Shown: positions 29,749 to 38,014 of the stretch, one piece after another
Position numbering within the stretch: position 1 is the first letter of the stretch
Layout of the letters: each line of letters opens with the position of its first letter
DNA from: Nocardioides sp. zg-1228
GTDB taxonomy: Bacteria > Actinomycetota > Actinomycetes > Propionibacteriales > Nocardioidaceae
Direction of reading: 5' to 3'
Assembly: GCF_017086465.1 (NCBI RefSeq)
Contig: NZ_CP070961.1
Coordinates: 3,720,001 to 3,784,000 of the forward strand
Length of the DNA stretch: 64,000 bases
Program-made: the position numbers and the translations under genes
The notes under the pieces: generated by a model
What the model saw: the letters and a program-made list of their open reading frames with translations, nothing else
Databases searched by the model: none
What the model was told of the DNA's origin: nothing

Positions 29749-31125
29749 ATGCGTCGTACGACGCCGCTGACCGCCGCGGCCCTTCTGGTGCTCACCCTGC
29801 TCGGGCCGACCGGCGCCGCCGCGTCGGCCGCCGCCGAGACCTGCCGGGGCGAGGTTGCCACCCTCGTCGGGGCCGGGCAGCTCATCACCGGCACGGAGGG
29901 TCGCGACGTCATCGTCACCAACGGCGCGACACGCGTCGTGGCGGTGGGCGGCGACGACGTGATCTGCCTGACGGGCATGTCTCCGTCCGGGCACGCCACG
30001 ATCGACGCGGGAGCCGGCGATGACCTCGTGGACGGCACGGCCTGGCGCGGCTCGGTCCAGGCCGAGCTCGGCGAGGGAGCGGACCGCTTCGAGGGAGGCG
30101 ACGGGGAGAACGTCGTCGCTGCCGGCCCCGCTGACACCGCGCGCGACGTCATCATCGGTGGCGACGCACGGGACGTGGTGGACACCGGCGTGCCCGGCGA
30201 GCCCAACGCCGACGTCGTCGACCTGGGCGCCGGCGACGACGCACTCGACTATGCAGGCGTGATGGCTCCCGGTGGATCGATCGCCGGTGGCGACGGCGTG
30301 GACGAGCTCCTCCCCTCGACCTCGCGATCCGGGGCCACGACGATCGACAACGCTTCGGGGACCCTCGTGGTCGACCAGCAGGTCATCGCGACCTGGTCGG
30401 GTCTGGAGACGTTCTACACCGGGACGATCGGCGGCGCCCCCCTCCAGTTCGTCGGCACCGCGGCCGACGAGGCCCTCGTCGCGCGGGCGTCCGGCCCCGT
30501 CGACGCGAGCTTCGGCGCCGGGGACGACACCCTCGTGGCGGACGAGGCACCACGTGCCGGGAGCTCGATCGAGGGCGGTCGTGGCCACGACGGGTTCTAC
30601 GTCACCACCGAGAGCGGCCTGCTGGACCTCGACCTGGCGCGCGGCAGGCTCGTCACGGGCGCCGAGGCGCGGCGCACGATCCCGGTCACCGACTTCGAGA
30701 ACGCCTCGTTGTACGCCCACCGCGTCGTCCTCACCGGCACCCGGGACGGCAACAGCCTGACGTTCGGCGCGTGCGACGCCACCGTCCGCGGTCGGGGCGG
30801 AGCGGACACGGTCCAACCTGACAGTGAGTCCATGTTCGAGACCGTCTTCTGCCCTCGCTTCCCGAAGGCGCGGGTCGACGGCGGCCGCGGCGACGACGAC
30901 CTCCGGGGCACGCGGGGCCGCGACGTGCTTCGCGGCGGCACGGGCAACGACCGGCTCGACGGACGGCAGGGCCCGGACCGACTCCACGGCGGCGCGGGAC
31001 GCGACGAGCTGAGGGGCAGGTCCGGCGAGGACGAGCTCCGGGGCGAGAGCGGGCGCGATCGCGCCGACGGAGGGAGTGGGCGCGACTCCTGCCGCGCCGA
31101 GCGCGAGCGCCGCTGCGAACGCTGA
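29749..31125 (+). CDS. Secreted protein with RTX-like calcium-binding repeats
   Basis: A 458-residue exported protein: signal peptide RRTTPLTAAALLVLTLLGPTGAAASAAAET (cleavage near residue 28), then Gly/Asp-rich segments such as ITGTEGRDVIV, IDAGAGDDLVDG, VDLGAGDDALDY and DASFGAGDDTLV. The C-terminal ~85 residues are regular nonapeptide-like repeats (DGGRGDDDLRG, RGRDVLRGG, TGNDRLDGRQG, GGAGRDELRG, DGGSGRDSCR), the hemolysin-type calcium-binding beta-roll. There is no catalytic domain or type I secretion signal, so it is probably a structural or calcium-binding envelope protein exported by Sec. The ATG at 29749 has GGAGGA upstream. Two C-terminal Cys may bridge. Confidence 0.83.
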   Translation: MRRTTPLTAAALLVLTLLGPTGAAASAAAETCRGEVATLVGAGQLITGTEGRDVIVTNGATRVVAVGGDDVICLTGMSPSGHATIDAGAGDDLVDGTAWRGSVQAELGEGADRFEGGDGENVVAAGPADTARDVIIGGDARDVVDTGVPGEPNADVVDLGAGDDALDYAGVMAPGGSIAGGDGVDELLPSTSRSGATTIDNASGTLVVDQQVIATWSGLETFYTGTIGGAPLQFVGTAADEALVARASGPVDASFGAGDDTLVADEAPRAGSSIEGGRGHDGFYVTTESGLLDLDLARGRLVTGAEARRTIPVTDFENASLYAHRVVLTGTRDGNSLTFGACDATVRGRGGADTVQPDSESMFETVFCPRFPKARVDGGRGDDDLRGTRGRDVLRGGTGNDRLDGRQGPDRLHGGAGRDELRGRSGEDELRGESGRDRADGGSGRDSCRAERERRCER

Positions 31126-31200
31126 CGCCGTCACGCCGCCACATCGGGGCCGGGCGGGGCCGCGCGTGCGTGACCTGACGGATCTCGCGGCATCATGGCG

Positions 31201-31220
31201 TCACCGCGAAGCCGCGGTGA
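31201..31220. terminator. Small hairpin upstream of the HicB-like gene
   Basis: TCACCGCG (31201-31208), loop AAGC, CGCGGTGA (31213-31220) form a perfect 8-bp stem between the RTX-like gene and the next promoter. It probably terminates the upstream transcript. Confidence 0.55.
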
Positions 31221-31233
31221 CATCGCATACTCC

Positions 31234-31259
31234 TTGACATGACATCATCGTGATGTCAT
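31234..31259 (+). promoter_or_regulatory. TTGACA -35 box and 9-bp palindromic operator
   Basis: TTGACA (31234-31239) is followed at once by the perfect palindrome ATGACATCA / TGATGTCAT (31239-31247 and 31251-31259) with a 3-nt spacer. It sits 10 nt before the HicB-like ATG. Ribbon-helix-helix proteins bind such short palindromes, so autoregulation by the first gene is the simplest reading. Confidence 0.7.
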
Positions 31260-31269
31260 CGTGGTGCGC

Positions 31270-31812
31270 ATGGACATCACCCCCTACGTCGACGGCCTGC
31301 GCCGCGACCTCGTCGCCGCGGCGGAGGCGGGCAGCGACGAGCTGCGGCAGGCGGCCGAGCGGTTGGCCTACGCGCTCGACCCGAGCGCGCGGCTCGCGCT
31401 GATGGAGGCCATCTCCCACGCCGCGGCGGAGATCACCGCCGAGCTCCCGGACGGCAGCGTCGACGTCCGGCTGGTGGGTCGCGAGCTCGACTTCGTCGTC
31501 GAGGTCGCCCCGCCCGCCGCCATCCCCGCACCGCCCCCGCCGCCCGCGCCGCCCGCGACGCCCGACGAGGACGACGGCGACCTGGCCCGGATCACCCTCC
31601 GCATCCCGGAGGCCGTCAAGGCACGCGCCGAGGAGAAGGCCGCAGCCGCCGGGCAGAGCCTCAACACCTGGATGGTCGGCCTCGTGCGCAGCGCGACCAA
31701 CGAGCACGCCATCAACGTCGACATCGACCTGAGCAGCGTGCCCTTCGTGGGCTACGACCCGTTCGCGGGCCACCGCAAGCAGGGCAACCGCCGGATGACC
31801 GGCTGGCTCTGA
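31270..31812 (+). CDS. HicB-like ribbon-helix-helix protein
   Basis: A 180-residue protein. The N-terminal ~80 residues (MDITPYVDGLRRDLVAAAEAGSDELRQAAERLAYALDP) are helical and unlike a HicB pseudo-RNase domain; a Pro-rich linker (APPPPPAPPATP) follows; residues ~112-150 are a ribbon-helix-helix DNA-binding domain (LARITLRIPEAVKARAEEKAAAAGQSLNTWMVGLVRSA). Databases often label such proteins 'HicB family antitoxin', but no HicA toxin is nearby. It heads an operon with a DUF4097 gene and a 32-codon gene. A GTG at 31261 is an alternative start. It probably represses its own promoter through the upstream palindrome. Confidence 0.8.
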   Translation: MDITPYVDGLRRDLVAAAEAGSDELRQAAERLAYALDPSARLALMEAISHAAAEITAELPDGSVDVRLVGRELDFVVEVAPPAAIPAPPPPPAPPATPDEDDGDLARITLRIPEAVKARAEEKAAAAGQSLNTWMVGLVRSATNEHAINVDIDLSSVPFVGYDPFAGHRKQGNRRMTGWL

Positions 31813-31912
31813 CCTGACGGGCCAGCGGCCCGTCCCACCTCGCACCCCCACCTCGCGACCAGCGGACCGGCACCGGCCGGCCCGGCGGACGACCACACCC
31901 TCTGGAGACCCG

Positions 31913-32755
31913 ATGCGCAACCAGATCGACCTCACCTTCGACACCCCGGAGCCGATCGACCTCCACGTCGAGAACGCCCGCGGACTGGTCCGCGTGAGCG
32001 CCACCGCCACCGCCCGGACGACCGTGAGCATCATCGGCGAGCGGGCCGAGGAGTTCGACGTCCACCACGTCGAGGCCGGCGAGCGGAGTGCCATCTCGAT
32101 CGTCCCTCCGCGCTCGAGCGGCGGCCTGTTCGGCCGCGACGCACGCGCGGAGATCGTCGTGGAGCTGCCCACCGCCAGCAGGCTGCGCGCCAAGGTCGGC
32201 AGCAGCGACCTCGTCGCCGAGGGGCGCTTGGACGACACGCGCGTCGACAGCGGCTCCGGCGACGTGTCCCTCGACGTGGTCGAGGGCGACGTCGTCGTCC
32301 AGTCCGGGTCGGGCGACCTGCACGCCGGGCACCTCCTCGGCGACGCGCACCTGCGCTCGGGGTCGGGCGACATCGTCGTACGCCGCGCGGAGTCGGCCCT
32401 CGTCGTCACCACCGGCAGCGGCGACGTGCGCGTCGACTCCGCCGACGGGCTCGCCGTCAAGACCGGCTCCGGGGACGCCCACGTCCAGTCGCTGGGCGGC
32501 GAGGCGGTCTTCACCACCGGTTCGGGCGACCTGGTCGTCGCCCAGGTGGCGTCGGGCCGCGTCACGGCCAAGACCGCCAGCGGCGACGTCCGCATCGGGG
32601 TCGACGACGGGACCCCCGTCTGGACCGACGTGCGGACCGCGAGCGGCCGGCTCACCTCGATGCTGCCGAGCACGGGCGAGCCCGCCCCCGACCAGCCCTA
32701 CCTCGAGGTCCGTGCCACGACCGCGTCGGGCGACGTCACCCTGCACCCGAGCTGA
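31913..32755 (+). CDS. DUF4097 beta-strand-repeat protein
   Basis: A 280-residue cytoplasmic protein without signal peptide. After a short N-terminal sheet (FDTPEPIDLHVENARGLVRVSATATARTTVSI) it consists of ~20-residue repeats built around GSGDV/ASGDV: VDSGSGDVSLDVV, VQSGSGDLHAGHL, LRSGSGDIVVRRA, VTTGSGDVRVDSA, VKTGSGDAHVQSL, FTTGSGDLVVAQV, AKTASGDVRIGVD, ATTASGDVTLHPS. These form a right-handed beta-solenoid of the DUF4097 (adhesin-like) family; its role is unknown. It lies 100 bp after the HicB-like gene and 41 bp before a 32-codon gene, an arrangement that I recall as recurrent in actinobacteria. Confidence 0.87.
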   Translation: MRNQIDLTFDTPEPIDLHVENARGLVRVSATATARTTVSIIGERAEEFDVHHVEAGERSAISIVPPRSSGGLFGRDARAEIVVELPTASRLRAKVGSSDLVAEGRLDDTRVDSGSGDVSLDVVEGDVVVQSGSGDLHAGHLLGDAHLRSGSGDIVVRRAESALVVTTGSGDVRVDSADGLAVKTGSGDAHVQSLGGEAVFTTGSGDLVVAQVASGRVTAKTASGDVRIGVDDGTPVWTDVRTASGRLTSMLPSTGEPAPDQPYLEVRATTASGDVTLHPS

Positions 32756-32796
32756 GCCCCGCTGTCCCAGCCCCGACCAACGGAAAGGAGAAGGCC

Positions 32797-32895
32797 ATGC
32801 ACGACTCGTTCACCGACATCGAGCTGATCGCCCGCCACCGCATCGCGGAGCGCGTGCGCTACTCCCCCCGCGCGCCCCGCACCAACCGCCGCTGA
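32797..32895 (+). CDS. 32-residue small basic protein
   Basis: A 33-codon frame starting MHDSFTDIELIARHRIAERV and ending with a basic, Pro-rich tail of 12 residues. The ribosome binding site is strong (GGAAAGGAG, 4-13 nt ahead of the ATG). The N-terminal half forms one amphipathic helix. It closes the HicB-like/DUF4097 operon and is separated from the convergent siderophore-interacting gene by only 32 bp. No similarity can be assigned by eye; the strong RBS, position and actinobacterial codon use support it as a real gene. Confidence 0.6.
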   Translation: MHDSFTDIELIARHRIAERVRYSPRAPRTNRR

Positions 32896-32927
32896 TCCAC
32901 CGCTGCCCACCGCGGCGGGGCGTCACC

Positions 32928-33866
32928 TCAGGCCTTCATGGCCACGCCGCGGCGCCAGTAGCCCATGAAGGCCACCTGGCTGCGGTCGAAGCCGAGCTCC
33001 TTGACCAGGTGCCGGCGCAGCCCGGTGACGATCCTCGACTCGCCGGCGATCCACGCGTAGGTGCCGCCCACGCCGGTGATGCCTCCCGGCACCTCCTCGC
33101 CGGAGGAGGAGTAGTAGGGCGTCTCCCAGAGGTCGGGGTCGACCTCGTCGGGGGCGACCTCCACCTCGGCCCCGGGGATGCCGAGGTGGGCGACCACGGC
33201 GTCGTGCAGCCCGACCCCGAGCTCGCCGCCCTCGCGGGCCAGCCACACGACCTCGACGCCCGCGGGACCGCGAACGTCCTGCACGTCGTCCGCGCACGGC
33301 ACCTCCATGAAGGCGGTGCCGCGGGCGTCGGCCGGCAGCTGCTCGAGCACGGTGCACACGGCCGGCACCGCGGTCTCGTCGGCCACGAGCAGCAGCTCGG
33401 CACCGGGGGCGGGGGTGAACTCGATCCCGCCGTAGGGGTAGCCGCGGCGCGGCGCGAGGATCACGATCCGGTCGCCGACGCTCGCGCGCGAGGCCCACAG
33501 CGAGCCGGGCCCGACGAGGTCGCCCTCGAGGTGGAGCACCATGTCGACGACGAACGTCGTCTGCGGGCCCGAGCCGCGCACGTCGCGGATCGTGTAGGTG
33601 CGCATGTGGCCGCGCTCGGAGGCGGGCCGCTCCAGCCACGTCGCCCACCAGCCCTCGTCGGCGCCCTCGGCCGAGGCGATGCCCCCGGTCTCCGGATCGG
33701 GGAGGATCAGCTTGATCCGCTGGTCCCAGCGCGGGCCGTCGACGCCGAAGTCGGCGAGGTCGGGGCCCCCGAGCTCGACCCGGACGAAGGTGGGCGAGAG
33801 CCGCTCGACGGCCACGACCTCGACCTCGGTGAAGAGCAGGGGCAGGACGGAGGCGGTCACGGTCAT
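32928..33866 (-). CDS. Siderophore-interacting protein (FAD/NAD(P)H ferric reductase)
   Basis: A 312-residue SIP-family flavoprotein that reduces Fe(III)-siderophore in the cytosol to release iron. The FAD-binding beta-barrel contains RGHMRTYTIRDVRG (R-x-Y-T/S motif) and VLHLEGDLVGPGSLWASRASVGDRIVILAPR; the NAD(P)-binding half has LLLVADETAVPAVCTVLEQLP and ends YAWIAGESRIVTGLRRHLVKELGFDRSQVAFMGYWRRGVA, a typical SIP C-terminus. Its ATG overlaps the stop of the ABC ATPase gene, making it the last gene of the five-gene uptake operon. Confidence 0.95.
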   Translation of the reverse strand: MTVTASVLPLLFTEVEVVAVERLSPTFVRVELGGPDLADFGVDGPRWDQRIKLILPDPETGGIASAEGADEGWWATWLERPASERGHMRTYTIRDVRGSGPQTTFVVDMVLHLEGDLVGPGSLWASRASVGDRIVILAPRRGYPYGGIEFTPAPGAELLLVADETAVPAVCTVLEQLPADARGTAFMEVPCADDVQDVRGPAGVEVVWLAREGGELGVGLHDAVVAHLGIPGAEVEVAPDEVDPDLWETPYYSSSGEEVPGGITGVGGTYAWIAGESRIVTGLRRHLVKELGFDRSQVAFMGYWRRGVAMKA

Positions 33867-34771
33867 CGGGTCTCCCGGCTGGGGTGGACGTGCGGACTGG
33901 GCGAGCTGAGCGGGCTGGGCTGGGCGGGGTGGCTGAACTCGTCGGGGCAGGGCTGCCGGGGGCGGGGCTGGTGCCGGCCGACGGGCACGACGAGGGGCGT
34001 GTGCGACACCGGGTCGTCGATCACCCGGTTGTCGAGACCGAAGACGGAGCGAACGACCTCCTCGGTGACGACCTCGCGGGGCGCGCCCTCGGCGACGATC
34101 CGGCCGGTGTGCAGCGCGACCAGGTGGTCGGCGTAGCGGGCCGACAGGTTGAGGTCGTGGAGCACCATCACGATCGTGGTGCCGCGGCGGGCGTTGAGCT
34201 CGGCGAGGAGGTCGAGCATCTCCACCTGGTGGGCGACGTCGAGGTAGGTCGTGGGCTCGTCGAGCAGCAGCAGGTCAGTGCCCTGCGCGAGCGCCATCGC
34301 GATCCACACCCGCTGGCGCTGGCCGCCGGACAGCTCGTCGACGACCCGGTCGGCGAGGCCGAGGGTGTCGGTGAGGGTGAGCGCCTCGGCCACGGCCTCG
34401 TCGTCGGCGCTGGTCCAGCGTCCGAACGGCCCGTGGTGCGGGTGACGGCCGCGTCCGACCAGGTCGGCGACGGTGACGCCCTCGGGCGCGACGGGGTTCT
34501 GCGGCAGCAGCCCGAGCGTGCGGGCGACCTGCTTGGTCGGGAGCCGGTGGATGGCCTCGCCGTCGAGCAGCACCGACCCCGACCGGGGGCGGAGCAGCCG
34601 GGCGAGCCCGCGCAGCAGCGTCGACTTGCCGCACGCGTTGGCGCCGACGATGACGGTGATCCGGCCGTGCGGGACCTGCAGGTCGAGGTCGCGCACGACG
34701 GCGGTGTCGGTGTAGCCGAGCGTGAGGTCGCTCGCCTCCAGACGGACGTGCGGGGCAGCGGCGACGGTCAT
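33863..34771 (-). CDS. Siderophore ABC transporter ATP-binding protein (FepC/FecE-type)
   Basis: A 302-residue cytoplasmic ATPase energising ferric-siderophore import. Walker A is VGANACGKSTLL (about residues 41-52), Q-loop LGLLPQNP, ABC signature VDELSGGQRQRVWIAMAL, Walker B TDLLLLDEPTTYLD, and switch His in VMVLHDLNLSARYADH. Beyond the normal ~260 residues it has a Pro-rich C-terminal tail ending in HPAQPSPLSSPSPHVHPSRETR. Both ends overlap neighbours by ATGA, giving strict coupling with the permease and the siderophore-interacting protein. Confidence 0.95.
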   Translation of the reverse strand: MTVAAAPHVRLEASDLTLGYTDTAVVRDLDLQVPHGRITVIVGANACGKSTLLRGLARLLRPRSGSVLLDGEAIHRLPTKQVARTLGLLPQNPVAPEGVTVADLVGRGRHPHHGPFGRWTSADDEAVAEALTLTDTLGLADRVVDELSGGQRQRVWIAMALAQGTDLLLLDEPTTYLDVAHQVEMLDLLAELNARRGTTIVMVLHDLNLSARYADHLVALHTGRIVAEGAPREVVTEEVVRSVFGLDNRVIDDPVSHTPLVVPVGRHQPRPRQPCPDEFSHPAQPSPLSSPSPHVHPSRETR

Positions 34772-35832
34772 GCCGCCCTCCTTCCGGTGCGGCCGCGGGC
34801 GAGCAGCCAGAGCAGGAACGGCGCGCCGAAGGCGCCGGTCACGACGCCCACGGGCAGGTTGAGGTCGGGGAACGCGTAGGCGCCCGCGTAGTCGCCGACC
34901 AGGACGATCACCGCGCCGACCAGGCCGGCGGCGAGCAGCGTCGTACGCCCCCGGTTGAGGGCGCGGGCGATCGGGCCGGACAGGAACGCCACGAACGCGA
35001 TCGGGCCGGCGGCCGCGACGCCGACGGCGACGAGCAGCACGCCGAGGAGCATCAGCAGGTCGGTGCGGCCACGGCCCACGCCGAGCCCGGCCGCCGTGTC
35101 CTCGCCGAGCTCGCTCGCGCGCAGCGACCTGGCCGCCCAGGCCGTCGCCGGCAGGAGCACGGCGAGGGCGATGGCGAGCAGGCCGATGGTCTGCCAGGCC
35201 ACCCCGTTGACGCTGCCGGTCAGCCAGCGCAGCACCAGCTGCACGTCGTACTCGTCGACGCGGGTGAAGACGTATTGGATGACCGACTGCATGGCGGCGG
35301 CCATCCCGATGCCGGCCAGCACCAGCCGGAAGCCGCCGTGGTCGCCGGCGACGGCGCGCACGACGAGGGCGACGGCCAGGGCGCCCGAGATCGCGGCGGC
35401 GGACACCGGCCACCCCGACCAGCCGGCCAGCGCGATGACCGACACGGCCGCGGCGCTCGCCCCGAGGCTGATGCCGACGATGTCGGGGCTGGCGAGCGGG
35501 TTGCGGAGCGTGGTCTGGAAGATCGCGCCGCCCACGCCGAAGGCGGCGCCGACGAGCACCGCGAGCACCGCGCGCGGCAGCTTGGACTCCATCACGATGT
35601 AGGTCGCGCCGGGGATCTGCTCGCCCCCGAGGATGCGGACGAAGTCGGGGACCGTCACCGTGTAGTCACCCAGCAGCACCCGGGCGGCGAACGCACCGAC
35701 CAGGACGACGACCAGGCCGCCCAGCAGGCGGCGGTGGTGGCGCACCGGGGCGCGGCGCGCGCGTCGTACGACGTCGGCGGCGTCGGGCGCTGCCTCCGCG
35801 GCGGTCTGGCTGCGGTCGAGGGTCACGGTCAC
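34768..35832 (-). CDS. Iron-siderophore ABC transporter permease, second subunit (FecCD family)
   Basis: A 354-residue membrane permease of the FecCD/BtuC family with about nine to ten helices after a ~40-residue Arg-rich cytoplasmic N-terminus. Family landmarks are ESKLPRAVLAVLVGAAFGVGGAIFQTTLRNPLASPDIVGISLGASAAAV and, near the C-terminus, AAGPIAFVAFLSGPIARALN, the coupling helix that docks on the ATPase. GTG at 35832 overlaps the stop of the first permease (GTGA). It forms the heterodimeric channel with that protein. Confidence 0.95.
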   Translation of the reverse strand: MTVTLDRSQTAAEAAPDAADVVRRARRAPVRHHRRLLGGLVVVLVGAFAARVLLGDYTVTVPDFVRILGGEQIPGATYIVMESKLPRAVLAVLVGAAFGVGGAIFQTTLRNPLASPDIVGISLGASAAAVSVIALAGWSGWPVSAAAISGALAVALVVRAVAGDHGGFRLVLAGIGMAAAMQSVIQYVFTRVDEYDVQLVLRWLTGSVNGVAWQTIGLLAIALAVLLPATAWAARSLRASELGEDTAAGLGVGRGRTDLLMLLGVLLVAVGVAAAGPIAFVAFLSGPIARALNRGRTTLLAAGLVGAVIVLVGDYAGAYAFPDLNLPVGVVTGAFGAPFLLWLLARGRTGRRAA

Positions 35833-36857
35833 AGGGCCCTCCCCGTGCGGCGGATGAGGGCGATGAAGACGGGCACGCCCACGACCGCGGCCATGATGCC
35901 GACCTGCACCTCCGACGGCGGCAGCACGACGCGACCGACGGTGTCGGCGACGACCACGAGGACGGCACCGCCGAGCATGGAGAACGGCAGCAGCCGGCGG
36001 TGGTCGGGGCCGACGAGGGCGCGCACGACGTGGGGCACGACGAGGCCGACGAACGCGATCGGTCCGGCGAGTGCGGTCGCGGTGCCGGCGAGCAGGACGA
36101 TCGCGAGCGCGATGACGAGGCGGTCGCGCGTGGTGTGCCGACCGAGACCGCGGGCGAGGTCGTCGCCCAGCGCGAGGGTGTTGAGCAGGCGGGCGCCGGC
36201 GAGCGCGAGCAGCGCGCCGACGACCAGGAACGGCAGACCGGCCACCAGCACGTCGGTGCCGCGGCCGGCGACCGTGCCGACCTGCCAGAAGCGGAAGGAC
36301 TCCATCGTCTTGCGGTCGGCCAGCAGCAGGCCGGTGGTCCAGCTGGCCAGGCCGGCGCTGAGCGCCGCGCCGGTGATGGCGAGCTTCATCGGGGTGGCGC
36401 CGTCGCGGCCCATCGAGGCGATGCCGTGGACCGCGGCCGCGGCGACGGCCGCGCCGACGAAGGCGAGCGGCAGGAACTGCCCCATCGCCGACGCACCGAA
36501 GGCCGTCATCCCGACGACCATCGCGAAGGTGGCGCCGGCGTTGACGCCGAGGATGCCCGGGTCGGCCAGCGGGTTGCGGGTCAGCCCCTGCATCAGCGCG
36601 CCCGCGAGGCCGAGGGCGGCGCCGACGGCGAGTGCCAGCAGCGTACGGTCCAGGCGCGCCTCGACGACCGCGTGCAGGGGGTGCGAGGTGTCCCACACCG
36701 CAGAGACGGGCACGGCCCGCGCCCCGACCAGCAGCGACAGCGCGCCGGCGCCGGCCAGCGCCACGACCGAGATCGCGACGCTGACCGGCAGCGCGGGACG
36801 TCGTCCACGGCCCGGGGGCCTGAGGACGTCCTCCCGCGTCGGGACGAGGGCGGTCAT
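35829..36857 (-). CDS. Iron-siderophore ABC transporter permease, first subunit (FecCD family)
   Basis: A 342-residue FecCD-family permease. Characteristic segments: ARLDRTLLALAVGAALGLAGALMQGLTRNPLADPGILGVNAGATFAMV, FRFWQVGTVAGRGTDVL, and the coupling region LAGPIAFVGLVVPHVVRALVGPDHRRLLPFSMLGGAVLVVVADTVGR. The C-terminus, LPPSEVQVGIMAAVVGVPVFIALIRR, matches the family. Two bases separate its ATG from the substrate-binding gene stop. It pairs with the next permease. Confidence 0.95.
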   Translation of the reverse strand: MTALVPTREDVLRPPGRGRRPALPVSVAISVVALAGAGALSLLVGARAVPVSAVWDTSHPLHAVVEARLDRTLLALAVGAALGLAGALMQGLTRNPLADPGILGVNAGATFAMVVGMTAFGASAMGQFLPLAFVGAAVAAAAVHGIASMGRDGATPMKLAITGAALSAGLASWTTGLLLADRKTMESFRFWQVGTVAGRGTDVLVAGLPFLVVGALLALAGARLLNTLALGDDLARGLGRHTTRDRLVIALAIVLLAGTATALAGPIAFVGLVVPHVVRALVGPDHRRLLPFSMLGGAVLVVVADTVGRVVLPPSEVQVGIMAAVVGVPVFIALIRRTGRAL

Positions 36858-36859
36858 CG

Positions 36860-37894
36860 CTAGCCCTTCAGCGCCTCGACCACGTGGGGCAGGAAGTCGC
36901 TCACGATGACCGGGATGGAGAGGGGCGTGGGGTTGGTCGAGGCCATCGCGTTCTGCTTGTCGGACTCGGCGTACCAGTGGCCCTCCGCGATCGCGGGGAT
37001 CTGGCCGAGCAGCTTGTCGTTCTCGATGGTCTCGATGGTCTCGGGCGAGTCGACCCAGGTGACGAACACGTCGGAGTCGAGGTCGGCGGCCTTCTCCGCC
37101 GACACGGTGCCGTAGAACTCGCCCGGCTTGATCGCGTCGGCGACGGCAGGCGCGTCGACCATCCCGAAGTCGCGCAGGATGGAGACCCGCGGGTCCTCCG
37201 GGGCGTACATGCCGACCGTGGACAGGTCGGTCGCCGCGAGGTAGCCGTAGATCAGCTCGGCACCCTGCAGCTCGGGGTTGTCCTCGGCGGCCTGCTCGAT
37301 GGTGGCCTCGGTGTCGGCGGCGACCTCGTCGGCGAGCGCCGTACGGCCGAGGGCCTCGCCGACCATCTCGAGCGAGGTCTGCCAGTCGGTGGTCCAGGGC
37401 GCCTCGGGGTAGGCGACGACCGGAGCGATCTTGGAGAGCTTGGCGTACTCCGCCTCGGTGATGCCCGAGTTGGTCGCCAGGATCAGGTCGGGGGCGAGCT
37501 CGGCGATCTCGTCGACCGGCGCGCCGTCGGCGTCGTCGTAGCGCACCGGGGCCTCGGCGCCCGCCTCCTCGATGGCCGCGTCGAACCAGTCGGTGGAGCC
37601 GGCGTCGTTGCCGCCCCAGGTGATCTTGGTGGCGCCGACCGGGACGACACCCAGCGCGAGCGTGTGGTCGTGGTCGGTCCAGCCCAGCGTCGCGACCCGC
37701 GTCGGCTCCGACTCGATGGTCGTCTCCCCCAGCGCGTGCTCGATGGTCACCGGGAAGGCATCCGCGTCGACGCTCGTGGTCGACGTCGGCTTCGCGTCGG
37801 ACGCGCTGTCGGTGGTGGAACCGGTGCTGCAGCCGGCGAGGGCTGCGGCCAGGACGGTGAACGCGGCCAGGGGCGCGGCGAGGGAACGCTTCAT
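36860..37894 (-). CDS. Iron-siderophore ABC transporter substrate-binding lipoprotein
   Basis: A 344-residue lipoprotein. The signal peptide MKRSLAAPLAAFTVLAAALAGCSTG carries a lipobox LAGC, so Cys22 should be lipidated and the protein anchored outside the membrane. The mature part is a FhuD/FepB-type two-lobe binder: HALGETTIESEPTRVATLGWTDHDHTLALGVVPVGAT, VDEIAELAPDLILATNSGITEAEYAKLSKIAPVVAY, and YAPEDPRVSILRDFGM. It begins the five-gene uptake operon, directly behind two overlapping iron boxes, so iron-dependent repression is expected. Confidence 0.95.
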   Translation of the reverse strand: MKRSLAAPLAAFTVLAAALAGCSTGSTTDSASDAKPTSTTSVDADAFPVTIEHALGETTIESEPTRVATLGWTDHDHTLALGVVPVGATKITWGGNDAGSTDWFDAAIEEAGAEAPVRYDDADGAPVDEIAELAPDLILATNSGITEAEYAKLSKIAPVVAYPEAPWTTDWQTSLEMVGEALGRTALADEVAADTEATIEQAAEDNPELQGAELIYGYLAATDLSTVGMYAPEDPRVSILRDFGMVDAPAVADAIKPGEFYGTVSAEKAADLDSDVFVTWVDSPETIETIENDKLLGQIPAIAEGHWYAESDKQNAMASTNPTPLSIPVIVSDFLPHVVEALKG

Positions 37895-37912
37895 CAGGAC
37901 TCCGTGTCTCGG

Positions 37913-37931
37913 TAAGGCAAGGCTAACTTAG
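37913..37931. promoter_or_regulatory. IdeR/DtxR iron box 1
   Basis: TAAGGCAAGGCTAACTTAG matches 16 of 19 positions of the DtxR/IdeR consensus TWAGGTWAGSCTWACCTWA. It lies 19 nt upstream of the substrate-binding protein start, over the expected promoter. Confidence 0.85.
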
Positions 37932-37946
37932 GTCAGCCTAACCCGA
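37928..37946. promoter_or_regulatory. IdeR/DtxR iron box 2
   Basis: TTAGGTCAGCCTAACCCGA matches 16 of 19 consensus positions and overlaps box 1 by 4 bp. Two boxes offset by 15 bp suggest binding of more than one regulator dimer pair at this promoter. Confidence 0.85.
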
Positions 37947-38014
37947 GGCCCCCCGAATAAGACAAGGGAGCTGTGTCCTAATCCACGCCACGGACCGCGC
38001 GGCGAGGACGGTCG

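Noticed and set aside
31270-31812. HicAB toxin-antitoxin system
   Set aside because: No HicA-like small dsRBD toxin lies next to the gene, and the N-terminal half does not look like the HicB RNase-H-like fold; only the RHH domain fits.
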